DNA of 64,000 nt from Candidatus Sulfotelmatobacter sp. (GCA_030041215.1 JASHOH010000136.1:214230-278229), one strand, 5' to 3'. Shown: positions 8,685 through 18,714, counted from the first letter of the stretch. The notes: generated from the letters alone by a model not told the origin. Numbers and translations: made by a program.

Positions 8685-8759
8685 CTCACTCCTCTTCGAC
8701 CCGTGCGCTTTGCGCACGGCGTCATCTTGTGCAGCTCCGCCTGCTGTCGAAAAGATCGT

Positions 8760-10253
8760 TCAAATTTGCGCGCACACCGACTTGCTTTCCGTGTACAACT
8801 CCAATGCCGGTTTGCCCCACTCGCGTCCCCAACCCGACTGTTTGTATCCTCCGAAAGGCAGAGCGGAATCGAATACGTTATAGCAGTTGATCCAAACCGT
8901 CCCCGCTTTCAACTTTGCCGCCAGGCGATGTGCCTTGCTGATGTCGCGTGTCCATACGGCCGAGGCTAGGCCGTAAATGCTATCGTTAGCGAAGCCTGCC
9001 ACTTCACCCAGGTCGTCGAACGGAATGGCCGTTACCACCGGACCGAAAATTTCTTGGCGGACCACTTTCATCGTGGGTTTCACATCGACCAGCACCGTCG
9101 GCTCGACGAAGTATCCCGGGCCATCGATCCTCTTGCCGCCAACCACGGCCTTGGCACCGTCCCTGTTGCCGGAGTCAAGATAGCCGCAGACTCGATCTTG
9201 CTGTTCCTTTGAAACCAGCGGACCCATGTTGTTGGTGGGATCAATTCCCGGACCGATGTGGAAGCTTTTAGTGAAGTCGGCAACGCCTTCCACGACTTTG
9301 TCAAAAATGCTCTTGTGCGCAAAAAGCCGCGAACCCGCGGCGCAGATTTCTCCCTGGTTGAAGAAAATAGCCATGGCGCTGCCCGGGATAGCCTTTTCTA
9401 GGTCGGCATCCTGCAGAACAACGTTCGGTGACTTGCCGCCCAACTCCAGCGAAACCTTTTTCAGATTTCCGCTGGCGGCATTCAGGATGAGCTTGCCCAC
9501 TTCGGTTGATCCGGTGAAAGCGATCTTGTCGACATCCGGATGGGCCGCGAGCGCGGCCCCAGCCGTCTCACCATAACCCGGCACGATGTTGACCACGCCA
9601 TTCGGGAAACCAGCCTCCATAATTAGTTCCCCCAGTCGCAGCGCAGTCAAAGGAGTTTGTTCAGCGGGCTTCAAAACAATCGTGCAGCCTACGGCCAGGG
9701 CTGGGCCCAGCTTCATCGAAGCCATAATCAGCGGGAAATTCCACGGAATAATCTGGCCCGCGACACCCACCGGCTCGCGCAGCGTATAAGCCAGATATTT
9801 TGCTCCCTGAGCCGAAATCGGAATGGTAGCGCCTTCCACCTTCGTCGCCCACCCCGCATAGTAGCGAAACGCGTCAGATACGGTCGGGACGTCCACAATG
9901 CGGGAGAAAAATACTGGCTTGCCGTTGTCGAGAGTTTCCAGTTCGGCCAATTCTTCGTGATGCCGATCGACCAGCTCAGCGAGTTTCCACAGGAGTCGGC
10001 CTCGTTCTGACGGCGACATCTCCGGCCATGGGCCGGACTCAAAAGCTTTGCGAGCGGCTTTGACGGCAAGGTCGATGTCGGCTTTATCCCCCTCCGCGAC
10101 GCGGGCCAACACCTCGCCCGTGGCCGGATTGTAGGTCTCGAAAGTTTTGCCGGAAATCGCGTCAACCCATTTGCCCCCAATTAACATTTTCCGGGGTTTG
10201 GCGACGAACTCGCTAACACTGTTTTGTATCTGCGGCATTACCGTGGTGGCCAT
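8760..10253 (-). CDS. NAD(P)-dependent aldehyde dehydrogenase
   Basis: A 497-residue enzyme of the classical ALDH superfamily, oxidising an aldehyde to the acid. Catalytic residues are N172 (PWNF), E270 (LELGGKSP) and C304 (GEICAAGSR). It also has the cofactor-binding GSTEVG and the C-terminal PFGGYKQSGWGRE. The ATG at 10253 is preceded by AGGAGG four bases upstream. It lies between pcaH and an amidohydrolase gene on the same strand. Together with the PQQ alcohol dehydrogenase it could turn aryl alcohols into benzoates such as vanillate or 4-hydroxybenzoate (inference); betaine-type or aliphatic substrates remain possible. Confidence 0.88.
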   Translation of the reverse strand: MATTVMPQIQNSVSEFVAKPRKMLIGGKWVDAISGKTFETYNPATGEVLARVAEGDKADIDLAVKAARKAFESGPWPEMSPSERGRLLWKLAELVDRHHEELAELETLDNGKPVFFSRIVDVPTVSDAFRYYAGWATKVEGATIPISAQGAKYLAYTLREPVGVAGQIIPWNFPLIMASMKLGPALAVGCTIVLKPAEQTPLTALRLGELIMEAGFPNGVVNIVPGYGETAGAALAAHPDVDKIAFTGSTEVGKLILNAASGNLKKVSLELGGKSPNVVLQDADLEKAIPGSAMAIFFNQGEICAAGSRLFAHKSIFDKVVEGVADFTKSFHIGPGIDPTNNMGPLVSKEQQDRVCGYLDSGNRDGAKAVVGGKRIDGPGYFVEPTVLVDVKPTMKVVRQEIFGPVVTAIPFDDLGEVAGFANDSIYGLASAVWTRDISKAHRLAAKLKAGTVWINCYNVFDSALPFGGYKQSGWGREWGKPALELYTESKSVCAQI

Positions 10254-10311
10254 GTTTCCTCCTGCTTGCAAGAACTCATTTGAACCTTAATCTCTACGCT
10301 TCACCAGAGCG

Positions 10312-11811
10312 TCACGCCCGAACCCAGCCGTATTGTGTGTTGCTTGGGGTTGGACTTCCGGTTTTCTTGTATTGTTTCCGCAGCTGGTCTACGTAATCTG
10401 CTGGTATCGGATTGCGCTTTGCCTTGGGATCAATCCCATACAACCGGGCTGCATTGAGTCCGAAGATCTTGGCTTTCACTTCTTCGGTAAGTGGTGCATA
10501 ACCGAATTGCTTCATCAGCAATTCTGGCATCTCCAGGCGGCGCAGAGCTTCGATCTGCCACTGCGGCGACCCCCACCAAATGGAATCCGTTCCCCACAGC
10601 ACATGGTCGTCGCCGTAAGCCTGAATGATCATTCCCAGGACATGGGCGCCCAGCATCGGATTCGTCACTACCATGGTGCCGAAGCTCGTTCCTAATTCCA
10701 TGTAGACGTTGGTCATGTGCGGGTTCTTCCTGCGGTACTCGCACAAATCGGAAACCCACGGGACATACGCATTCTTGCGGAAGCCGTCTTCAGCGGCAGG
10801 CAATGCGTCTTCGACAGTCTTGAGCCCGGAGTGGTAGAGGAGAAAGTTTAGATCAGGAAAATCTTTTGACACCTTCACCATATCTCTTGGATGGCAATGA
10901 GCCTCATTAAAAACGCCAATGGCCAGCCCCTTGTGCAAGCAAATGTTCCGGATGTTCAGCTTATCGCGGGTATACTCGAGCGCCGGATAAGTGATCTTCT
11001 CATCATCCATCCACCATCCATCTTTGTCTGCTCCCAATCCCTGACCTGTATAGCCCTTCCAGGCGTCAATCTTCAGGGTCTCGGCCTGGCGATGCATATT
11101 CTCGAGATTCTTCGTCCCCAAGTCAGGCGAGAAGAGGCCGTGGCTCATCATTCGTTGGGAACGCGTCAGTTCATTGACAATGTTGCGCGTTTTCACCATT
11201 TCGTCAGGCGGGATGACCATCTTGGCTTCGGTGATGTCAGGTATGCCGCTAAGGCAGGCCACGTCCGTATCACTGTCGAGAAAAACTTCTTTGATGTAGT
11301 TTTCCAGCTCAAAGTCGGATTGCTTCGGTTCTTTTCCCTTCAGGGCAGGATTGAACTGTCCGCCAGAGCGGCGGGTATCGAAAACGTCCGCTGGTCCAAT
11401 AAAATGCCGCCCCGCGGCCACGTGGTGGGTTTGCACATCGAAGATGAAATAATCGGTCTTCATTGCCCTGGCAGCGGCCAGATCGTGCAGCTCCGCTGCG
11501 TCTACTTTGAAGAAGTGACCGAACACGCTGTTCATGGCAGCAAAGCCCGCGGCCATGCCACATGTCATACGAAAGAACTGCCGGCGGTCGACGCCCAATT
11601 TCTTCGAGATTCTATCCCCCATCTTGAATAATGTGTTCTCCACAGCACGCTGCTTTGCCGTCTGCGGAAGAGGAATGAATTCCTCGTTGGAGACCACTTG
11701 CGTGGGAATGGGAAGGTGCCGGTCAAGGTAATCGTCGAGTTCGTGTTTGCGCACCCAGCCACCGTGATTCTCTGGCTTGCGAATCGCGGGGATGGTCTTG
11801 GAGTTGCTCAT
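10312..11811 (-). CDS. amidohydrolase-superfamily metal-dependent hydrolase or decarboxylase with internal Tat-like motif
   Basis: This 499-residue protein has a TIM-barrel amidohydrolase (ACMSD / resorcylate-decarboxylase group) domain from about residue 115: IFDVQTHHVA, later HKGLAIG, LLYHSGL and the C-terminal WGTDSIWWGS metal-ligand region. Before it comes a twin-arginine stretch DRRQFFRMTCGMAAG at about residue 75, followed by a weakly hydrophobic alanine-rich segment. It resembles a Tat signal but is placed unusually far from the N-terminus. Relatives include aromatic decarboxylases, so decarboxylation or hydrolysis of an aromatic intermediate is plausible, but no substrate can be named. 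A cytochrome c gene lies upstream on the same strand. Confidence 0.72.
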   Translation of the reverse strand: MSNSKTIPAIRKPENHGGWVRKHELDDYLDRHLPIPTQVVSNEEFIPLPQTAKQRAVENTLFKMGDRISKKLGVDRRQFFRMTCGMAAGFAAMNSVFGHFFKVDAAELHDLAAARAMKTDYFIFDVQTHHVAAGRHFIGPADVFDTRRSGGQFNPALKGKEPKQSDFELENYIKEVFLDSDTDVACLSGIPDITEAKMVIPPDEMVKTRNIVNELTRSQRMMSHGLFSPDLGTKNLENMHRQAETLKIDAWKGYTGQGLGADKDGWWMDDEKITYPALEYTRDKLNIRNICLHKGLAIGVFNEAHCHPRDMVKVSKDFPDLNFLLYHSGLKTVEDALPAAEDGFRKNAYVPWVSDLCEYRRKNPHMTNVYMELGTSFGTMVVTNPMLGAHVLGMIIQAYGDDHVLWGTDSIWWGSPQWQIEALRRLEMPELLMKQFGYAPLTEEVKAKIFGLNAARLYGIDPKAKRNPIPADYVDQLRKQYKKTGSPTPSNTQYGWVRA

Positions 11812-11972
11812 GCTCTGATCTACCTGAATCTGCGGAATGAAAGCCGTCCCTGCTCCTGCTGAAGGGACAGGCGAGGAGGAATTTGCAGCCTGCCTTCAGT
11901 TGACGGTCGCTGTCTCTCAGCAAGCTCCCGAATTGCGTTGCTGGCCAAAACCCCTACCACGTTTCGCCCGGT

Positions 11973-12407
11973 TCACTTTTCCTGTATCGATTCAAGGTAT
12001 CGGTTCAGATTGGCAATGCGCATCTGAAGCTGCTCTTCGTGCCCCTGGCTCATCTTCCAGAATACCGGGCCCCAGACGGGCATATCCTGATCTCCATGCG
12101 CTACGAGCTTCGTCTGCCCGCGAAGAATGCTGGTCACTTTATCCGAGGGGTACTTCCCGCCATTTTGCCTGGCCAACGTGGTCAGATTGGCCGGAGCCTG
12201 TTTTAGGGCGCCTGCGGCTGGACCATCTCCCTTGGCGTCTTTGCCGTGGCAGGAGGCGCAATAACTCTCGAACATCTCCTTACCCGAAGCAGGCGAAGTG
12301 GCCGGCGCGGTCGTGTGTTTGACAGTAGGCTGTGCCTCCTGCGCCGCGGAAGCAAACGCACCTGCGAGCGCCAGTGCGACCAGGCAATTGAGAGATCGAA
12401 GTCTCAT
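11973..12407 (-). CDS. secreted c-type cytochrome (single haem)
   Basis: A 144-residue protein with a signal peptide (MRLRSLNCLVALALAGAFAS, cleavage near SAAQ). A single class I haem c site follows, CASCHGKDAKGDGPAA, with a likely distal methionine in DQDMPVWGPVF. The ATG at 12407 is preceded by GGGAGGG; the frame is open ten codons further. It probably accepts electrons in the periplasm and could serve the PQQ dehydrogenase downstream or a respiratory chain (inference). It lies between the large receptor gene and the amidohydrolase gene, all on the minus strand. Confidence 0.82.
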   Translation of the reverse strand: MRLRSLNCLVALALAGAFASAAQEAQPTVKHTTAPATSPASGKEMFESYCASCHGKDAKGDGPAAGALKQAPANLTTLARQNGGKYPSDKVTSILRGQTKLVAHGDQDMPVWGPVFWKMSQGHEEQLQMRIANLNRYLESIQEK

Positions 12408-12482
12408 GAAACCCTCCCCATCGGAACTATCGAGCAAGTTGCCCAGGCGCTCACGAACGTGCGCGTGGACGTTTATCCCTAC

Positions 12483-15400
12483 CTAGAAAGTGAATTTTAC
12501 TGAGAACTGCAGTTGTCGCGGAGTGAAGGCTGTGCGCGGCAGTCCGAAGTTCGCATTTGGCGTCGTTGGGATGAACAGATCTGTTCCGATCGGGGTGGGG
12601 GCCAGCGACCCCCCGGGAACCGGGATCCCCCCGTTCGGGCAGGTTACCGTTGCCGCCTGCTGCTGGACGGCGCGAGTCATTGCATCGTTATAGTGCCCAG
12701 GGACGCCTCCGCAAAACACGGGTGAGCCATAAACGCTGGTGACCTCGTCATAGTTTGCCCGGTTGAGAAAGTTGAAGGCATCGAACGCGGCCACCATGGT
12801 CAGGCGCTCGTTGAGGTGAATGTTTCGCGTGACGCGCAGGTCCCAGTTGTAATACGGATCGCCAATGTAGGTGTTGCGTGAAATCATGGTCTGGCAGTGG
12901 GTGACGTCAGGGCACGAGCCTGCGACGAATGCCGAGCCACCCACTCGGTCTGTGGAACCGCCAGCCACGTCGTTGAGAGTATTGCTGCCGTAAAAAATCG
13001 TGAAGGGCCGGCCCGATTGCAGAGTGACGATATTGCTCAACTCAAAATTCCGCCACGGTCCATTGTCCGGCGCAATGGCGGTAAAGTTGGCCACCAAACG
13101 ATGCCGGGCGTCCTGATTGGAGTTTGCACGTTCTGCGGCATAGTCAAACTGGTTGGGCGGCAGGTTGATGAAAGTGGTGAAGTTGCCATTGTCGATGATG
13201 TGGGAATAGGTGTAATTGGCCGTCAAGTTGAAATACTTCACCCTTTCCAGCACGGTCAGCGTTCCACCGTGGTAGATGGCGTTGGCGACATCGTTGTTGT
13301 AGTCCTCGAGGCCGCTGCTGATGGTTCGCAGCCCTGAGCCGAGGGCGCCGCCGAAGAAGGGCCCTAACCCGGCAATGGCGCCAGTTCCAAGAGTCGGCGT
13401 TCCGGTGCACCCTGAAAGAGTGCCATTGGCATTGAGCCAACCAGGCATCCATTCCGGAAACGGGTCGGTAGGCGGTCCCGACTTTGTGGTGCCGGCTGGA
13501 CAGGGAACGTTCAGGTTGTTCCCGCGAACCAACTTGTGGGCCTCGACGAACAAATAGCTGAGATTGAGTGCGAATCCCCGTCCAAACTGATGATCAATCT
13601 CGAAACTACCTTGCTCGGCATAAGGCGCCCGGGCGTTGTGGTCCATTCCGCCCTCGCCAATGCCGCAGGCTCCGGTCGTAAAGCAGGTGCCAGACATCTC
13701 CACGGAGGGAAACGCCGTGTTATAGGCTCCCGTCTGTATAATGCTGGCGGCCGCGCCGGCCGCGTCCTCGCTTGCTGGGAAAGCTAATAGCTGGTAGCCC
13801 TGCCCAGCCTGCCCCAGATTCGACATGATGTTGGGAAAGACCTGGGGCAGGATTCCAGCGGCGTTGCAAATAGCCGCGATGCCGGAGGGCGGCTGATTGC
13901 CGCATTGATAGCCCGCCACGATCTTTTGGGTGTTGGGCACGAAGAAGAACGTCAGGTTCTGCCGGTCGAAGAAAATTCCGTAGCCTGCGCGAACGACTGT
14001 ATTGCCGCCCGGAGCATAAGCAAACCCAATCCTCGGCTGAAACTCGTTGTAGTCATTGTTCACAAACGCGGAGAGACCGGTTTCGTAATCCCATCGCAAG
14101 CCGAAATTGAAGGTAAATTTGGGAGTGAGTTTCCATTGGTCCTGGGCAAAGACGCCCCAGTATCCGTGGTTAATATTCCGGCTGAAGCTGTTAAATAGCG
14201 AGGGGTCGTAGGCATTGGCCCACGTCGAATTGGGGAATCCGGCGCCGTTGAGTGGATTGGCCGTGGTAACGACCGGAACGCACGGAGTAGGGCCAGAGGC
14301 ATCGCCACTGCAGGCATTGCCAGCGGTGGGCAGCGGTGTGCCTGCGTACATAAAAACGACGCCATTGTCTCCAGGAACGGCGCAGGTAGCCGCGGAGGCG
14401 CCCAGGCCCGTTCCAGCCGTCGGATAGGCCGCGCCGAAGTTCGTATTGAAATACTGCGCAAAATCAGTAAAACAGGAGATACCTGGGATTAGCAGACGGG
14501 TGGGCATGAACCCGGGGAAGTTCTCCAGGCTGGTCAGCCAGTTGCCATCAGCCCCAAATTTCGCCAGGTGATTGCCTTTAACCCAGGATATAGACTCAGA
14601 GAGCTGAACCCTAGTCTCGTACAGCCGGTCGTTCGTTCCGAAGTTGTGGCCCACTTCAAGATCGTTCAGGATACTGAAGTCCGGCTGGCCTGTTGCTCCA
14701 GGAAAGTTATAGTGCCGTCGCGCGTATTGCACGAGCACGGTATTGACCAGATTGGGTTTCAACAGCGAGTTGATCGTGGTTACGACGGATTGGTCGCGAA
14801 TGAAGAGATTCCGGCCGCCGCTGGGTACACCCACCCCGCCGCCATCGAGCGTGTTCCCCACCAGTTCGTTTGTCGAGCGGCTGTCCTCCACGTTGTAGCG
14901 CAAGGCCAGGCGATTATTCGTGGTCAGTTGATCATCTATTCTGACAAAACCGAAATCGTCGTTGGCGGTTTTAAGAAAGCCCTGGAGGAATCCGAAGGCC
15001 TGCGCCTGCGTGATATTGGCCGGATTCCCGGCAAAATTAGGCAGGCATGTGCTAACCGCGCCGAGACAGCCTTCGGGAGCCAGACCCATCAGCGCCTTTG
15101 CCTGGTCTATAAGCAAAACGTTGTTGACCAGATCGGGTGGATAGACCGGCGACTGAGCACTGCGTTTGCCTTCATAATTGACAAAGAAGAAAGTCTTGTC
15201 TTTAACAATGGGACCACCCGCCGCTCCTCCGAAGATATTCTGCCGAAGTGCGTGTGGCAGCGGCGGAGGCTGCAGCGGTGAGTGCGCATCGGTATAGCTA
15301 TTTTGAAAATATTCATAGACGGAACCATGCATATTGTTGGTGCCCGACTTGGTCACAATATTGACGATTCCGCCGACTGCGCGGCCATACTCCGCGCCAA

Positions 15401-16094
15401 AGCTGTTGTTCACGACGCGGAACTCCTGGACGGACTCCTGGGGTGGCGTCGCGCGCTGAATGCCGCTCGCCGCGTTGACGAAATCCGCTCCATCTACTGT
15501 GATCTCATTGCTGAATGAGCGCATGCCAGCAAAAGAAATCTGCGTTACCTCAAACTCCGTGAAGGTTGTGCCCAGGCTGGTGCGGCTCGAGGCCACCCCG
15601 GGAGTGAGGAGAGCAAAGTCGGTGAACACACGATTGCTGATGGGCAACGACTCGATCTGCTCCGTTTCTACGACTTGGCTAATCTCCGTCTTGGTGGGCT
15701 CGATGAGCGGCGCTTCTGTGGTCACGGTAACGACTTCGGAAGCCGCCGCCACCTTCAAAATGGGGCTGACAGTGGCGACCTGGCCGACCGTCAAGGTAAT
15801 GCCAGTCTGCTGATACTTGGCGAAGCCGGACGCGGTAACTGTTAGCTCGTATTTCCCGGGAGGAAGGTTGGGTACTACGAAAAAGCCTGTGGTATTAGTG
15901 GTTGCCTGAAAACCTTGATTAGTGTCGAGATCGCGCACCGCCACCTGTGCGCCAACCACTGCTCGTCCTCCGGCGTCCAGGACCGTACCGTTCAGTTGAG
16001 CGAAGCTAAGGGCAGCTTGAGCCGCTGCTGATGGCGCAGAAGCTCCCAGTACAGCGAGAAGGCAAAGAACAACACCCAACAAGCGTGTTCTCAT
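12483..16094 (-). CDS. TonB-dependent receptor-like outer membrane protein with N-terminal carboxypeptidase-regulatory domain (Oar type)
   Basis: A 1,203-residue outer membrane protein. The signal peptide ends near SAAAQAA. A CarboxypepD_reg / CnaB-like domain (about 30-110: LNGTVLDAGGRAVVGAQV, PNLPPGKYELTVTASGF) precedes a plug domain (ESLPISNR, then INIVTKSGTNNMHGSVYEYF). A large beta-barrel ends in an aromatic residue (QLQFSVKFTF). This architecture is characteristic of Acidobacteria, where many paralogues import or bind oligomeric substrates. The ATG at 16094 is preceded by GGAAAGGG; the frame extends 16 codons upstream without support. Its place at the end of the kinase/carboxylase operon suggests uptake of lignin-derived aromatics (inference). 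Confidence 0.88.
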   Translation of the reverse strand: MRTRLLGVVLCLLAVLGASAPSAAAQAALSFAQLNGTVLDAGGRAVVGAQVAVRDLDTNQGFQATTNTTGFFVVPNLPPGKYELTVTASGFAKYQQTGITLTVGQVATVSPILKVAAASEVVTVTTEAPLIEPTKTEISQVVETEQIESLPISNRVFTDFALLTPGVASSRTSLGTTFTEFEVTQISFAGMRSFSNEITVDGADFVNAASGIQRATPPQESVQEFRVVNNSFGAEYGRAVGGIVNIVTKSGTNNMHGSVYEYFQNSYTDAHSPLQPPPLPHALRQNIFGGAAGGPIVKDKTFFFVNYEGKRSAQSPVYPPDLVNNVLLIDQAKALMGLAPEGCLGAVSTCLPNFAGNPANITQAQAFGFLQGFLKTANDDFGFVRIDDQLTTNNRLALRYNVEDSRSTNELVGNTLDGGGVGVPSGGRNLFIRDQSVVTTINSLLKPNLVNTVLVQYARRHYNFPGATGQPDFSILNDLEVGHNFGTNDRLYETRVQLSESISWVKGNHLAKFGADGNWLTSLENFPGFMPTRLLIPGISCFTDFAQYFNTNFGAAYPTAGTGLGASAATCAVPGDNGVVFMYAGTPLPTAGNACSGDASGPTPCVPVVTTANPLNGAGFPNSTWANAYDPSLFNSFSRNINHGYWGVFAQDQWKLTPKFTFNFGLRWDYETGLSAFVNNDYNEFQPRIGFAYAPGGNTVVRAGYGIFFDRQNLTFFFVPNTQKIVAGYQCGNQPPSGIAAICNAAGILPQVFPNIMSNLGQAGQGYQLLAFPASEDAAGAAASIIQTGAYNTAFPSVEMSGTCFTTGACGIGEGGMDHNARAPYAEQGSFEIDHQFGRGFALNLSYLFVEAHKLVRGNNLNVPCPAGTTKSGPPTDPFPEWMPGWLNANGTLSGCTGTPTLGTGAIAGLGPFFGGALGSGLRTISSGLEDYNNDVANAIYHGGTLTVLERVKYFNLTANYTYSHIIDNGNFTTFINLPPNQFDYAAERANSNQDARHRLVANFTAIAPDNGPWRNFELSNIVTLQSGRPFTIFYGSNTLNDVAGGSTDRVGGSAFVAGSCPDVTHCQTMISRNTYIGDPYYNWDLRVTRNIHLNERLTMVAAFDAFNFLNRANYDEVTSVYGSPVFCGGVPGHYNDAMTRAVQQQAATVTCPNGGIPVPGGSLAPTPIGTDLFIPTTPNANFGLPRTAFTPRQLQFSVKFTF

Positions 16095-16279
16095 AAGATC
16101 CCTTTCCTGAGCGAATCCTTTTAAATGCTCGACAAGAGACACGGCTTAAAGAGCCGATCAGAGAGCCCAGCTAGTAGTCCATCAGGTATGAGATCTGGAG
16201 GAGAAAATCGCACCCCACGATTCCCCAGAAAAAACCCCGCCAATGATTACTATGTTCCAATGCATACTGTCAACCAAAA

Positions 16280-16289
16280 ATGTATACAG
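16280..16289. promoter_or_regulatory. candidate GntR-type operator upstream of the receptor gene
   Basis: The 275-bp gap between the receptor and the HAD gene holds ATGTATACAG, which contains the palindrome TGTATACA (16281-16288), about 190 bp upstream of the receptor start. The identical ten bases occur in the opposite orientation at 35097-35106, upstream of the second O-demethylase beside a GntR regulator gene. TGTATACA-like dyads are typical for FCD-type GntR regulators. No other gene is visible in this gap. Confidence 0.4.
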
Positions 16290-16369
16290 GAATCGATGGA
16301 GGGCGGAATCTTTGTTGGTTTTGGTTGAACTTAGGTGAATGGATCGAATTTACTGTATGCAACCGGCGA

Positions 16370-17227
16370 TCAATGGCCTCCCAGCAAGACCAGCAGCTCC
16401 CCAAGGCTCCGTAGGACGCGATGTGGCCTTCTGCCCGGAGGCTGCTTGACCCAGTCGCGTTCTTTGGAGATGCCGGTGGTCACTCCGAAGCCCACGGCGC
16501 CGCCTCGCCGGGCCATAATCATTTCGACTAGAGGATCGTCTCCGACAACCCCCACCTTGCTCATCGGGATGCCCAGCCTTTTCGCCACCAACCTTAGTGC
16601 GTGGAGCGAGGGTTTCCCAGTGAGAATCATGGGCGCGCGTGTGATCCTCCGCACCGCGGCCGAGATCGCGTAAGAGTAACCCATGGTCTTGCCGCCAGCA
16701 GTGGCAAAAAATGGTACATCAGAAGCCACATACAGCTCCGCGCCATTCCAGATGGCCTTCGCTGCGGCTTCAATGTCTTTCATGCGGCAGTCGGGATGCC
16801 ATCCAATGTAGACAGCATCGACGCCGTCAGTACCTTCGTCGTTCGTGAAAACTGTCTGGATTCCCGCCTGTGTAAGCGCATGTCCGACGCCGGGTGTTCC
16901 TAACACAAGAACTCGCTTAACGCCTCGGCGAGGCATAAGGTCCGCGGCCACACTGGAAGGGGTAAGGAGAGCATCATCGGAGATGGGCAAGCCGAGAGCG
17001 CGCAGTTTGGGGGCTTGTTCCGACGAGGGGTAATTCGTTCCATTTGTGAGGACAACAAAGGGGATGCCGCGTGCCTTCAATTCGCTCAGCATCTCAACGG
17101 CGCCGGGGAGCACTTGATAGCCGCTGAGCGAACGATCGGCTAAAACCAAGGTTCCATCGAGGTCGAATACGAAGCCCGCTACAGGTCTGAGCCGCCTATC
17201 CTTGTGAGGGCCGGATTTGTGTTTCAT
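16370..17227 (-). CDS. HAD-superfamily phosphatase, NagD / 4-nitrophenylphosphatase type
   Basis: This 285-residue protein has the HAD motif I FVFDLDGTL, motif II VLTNGTNYPSS, the C2-cap insert typical of subclass IIA, motif III ILTGKPS and motif IV VVGDDPLVEM. These enzymes dephosphorylate small phosphoesters, often aryl or sugar phosphates. The start ATG overlaps the stop of the carboxyltransferase gene (ATGA), showing tight coupling. In the known acetovanillone (Hpe/Acv) routes a phosphatase removes the aryl phosphate after carboxylation, and this gene is the obvious candidate for that step. The pathway role is inferred from context; the enzyme class is clear. Confidence 0.85.
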   Translation of the reverse strand: MKHKSGPHKDRRLRPVAGFVFDLDGTLVLADRSLSGYQVLPGAVEMLSELKARGIPFVVLTNGTNYPSSEQAPKLRALGLPISDDALLTPSSVAADLMPRRGVKRVLVLGTPGVGHALTQAGIQTVFTNDEGTDGVDAVYIGWHPDCRMKDIEAAAKAIWNGAELYVASDVPFFATAGGKTMGYSYAISAAVRRITRAPMILTGKPSLHALRLVAKRLGIPMSKVGVVGDDPLVEMIMARRGGAVGFGVTTGISKERDWVKQPPGRRPHRVLRSLGELLVLLGGH

Positions 17228-18711
17228 GCTATCGCCTTGCAGCGCGCTGGCGATCCTTCCAACTCCAGCCGAAAGCCAGGCTTCTCAACCGACAGGCGTG
17301 CGATGTCTCGGCGCGCCGCAAGCCGGCGAAGCAACTGCATCACCGGAGCGATGTCCGGATTGTAGGTTTGCGACGCAGGCCCTGCCGCTTTCATGGCATC
17401 GACCTGTTCACCCGGCATAGTCGCGCGAAGCAGGAACTCCTCGTCACTGAGTTCTGGCCCAATTCGTCTGCGCAACTCGGCAAGAGGTGGCATGCCTGGC
17501 TCTTGGCGAAGCTCGCGAGTTCTGGGCAAGGAATCGATACGGTCCATCACTTCAGGAGCAATCGGCAGGCTGGGTTTTCCGAACCGGCCCAGGGTGTAGC
17601 GAATCAACTCGTCCGCCACAACCGCGTATCGCTCGTGGCGCGTTACGTTCATTACCGCCTGGGTCAGCAGCATTTGCGAAAAGGGGGTCATCACAATCGG
17701 CCAGCCTAATTCCTGACGCACGCGGCCTAATTCTTCGATTACTGCTCCTTCCAGGTGTGTGAGCCTGCTTTCCGCCAGATGTCGTCGCATGGTGCCGGTC
17801 ATGCCCCCGGGTAACTGGTGATGGAAGTATGCGGCATCAAAAGCCTGCGGGTGTCCGGCAGGAAGTCCCTCCGCCTCTGCCAGGCCGGTGAAATAGCGGC
17901 TAACTTCACTCAAGGCCTGGTGGTCAACATAGATCTTGTGCCCGAGCTCGCGCAGATTAGCCACAACGCGCTCGGCTGGAGGATTGGATATGCCGTCGCT
18001 CGCCGCACCCGAGGCGCATTGCACCGTGCCGACGCCCCACTCCGGCGCGTCCATGTAGACTAACTCGCCAAGGCCGATGGTGGAATGGGAATGGAGCTCC
18101 AAGGACTTGTCACCGATCACCGCCTTAACCGCCGGAATCATCGTGCGCGCGCGCAGGGGACTCAGAAGGCCGCCTGGGTCTTTGATGTAAAGCGCATCTA
18201 CGTCCGGACTGGCGGCAAGTTTGCGGGCGCGTTCTACGTAGCGCGCGTCGTCATCGATGGGGGTGATGGTAAACACCAAAGCGGCGACGACGTACTCGCC
18301 GCCAACTTCTTTGATCATGCGCGCGCAGGCGATGGCGGAGTCGGCATTATTCATCGGATCAGCCAGCGCGAACCGGCGAATCCCGTTTTTCACCAGAGTA
18401 GCGAACGCCAGCTTCATGAATTCAGGGCTGGCCGTTTCCCACGAAATAAAGCGGAAACCGGTGGAGAGAAATTGAAGGGGCGTATTCGGAGTGGCCTTCG
18501 CCATCAGTCGAATTCGCTCCCATGGGTCTTCCTTCTTGTAGCGAACGGCAACGCCCATATGCGTGGAGGTAGTGAAGTCGATCGCCTTGAAACGGACGCG
18601 GTCCATGACGGGAGCGATGGTCAGAGTCTTGGCAGTGTCGATGCCAAGCGCCGCCCAAAGACTCTGGTTGCCGTCTCGAAGTGAGGTTTCGACGATCTCA
18701 ATATTCGCCAC
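17224..18711 (-). CDS. biotin-dependent carboxyltransferase subunit (pyruvate carboxylase B / oxaloacetate decarboxylase alpha-like)
   Basis: A 495-residue TIM-barrel carboxyltransferase with LRDGNQS (metal/catalytic), KDPGGLLSP, LHSHST and HHQLPGGMTG, followed by a conserved PYC_OADA helical domain. It has no attached biotin domain; the biotin carrier is the separate gene just upstream. It would transfer a carboxyl group from carboxybiotin to an enolisable substrate. In a cluster with a split dikinase, that is probably a phosphorylated aryl methyl ketone, as in HpeCBA-type carboxylases. The GTG start at 18711 has AGAGG eight bases upstream. Pyruvate carboxylation remains an alternative, although no biotin carboxylase gene is present. 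Confidence 0.85.
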   Translation of the reverse strand: MANIEIVETSLRDGNQSLWAALGIDTAKTLTIAPVMDRVRFKAIDFTTSTHMGVAVRYKKEDPWERIRLMAKATPNTPLQFLSTGFRFISWETASPEFMKLAFATLVKNGIRRFALADPMNNADSAIACARMIKEVGGEYVVAALVFTITPIDDDARYVERARKLAASPDVDALYIKDPGGLLSPLRARTMIPAVKAVIGDKSLELHSHSTIGLGELVYMDAPEWGVGTVQCASGAASDGISNPPAERVVANLRELGHKIYVDHQALSEVSRYFTGLAEAEGLPAGHPQAFDAAYFHHQLPGGMTGTMRRHLAESRLTHLEGAVIEELGRVRQELGWPIVMTPFSQMLLTQAVMNVTRHERYAVVADELIRYTLGRFGKPSLPIAPEVMDRIDSLPRTRELRQEPGMPPLAELRRRIGPELSDEEFLLRATMPGEQVDAMKAAGPASQTYNPDIAPVMQLLRRLAARRDIARLSVEKPGFRLELEGSPARCKAIA

Positions 18712-18714
18712 AGT

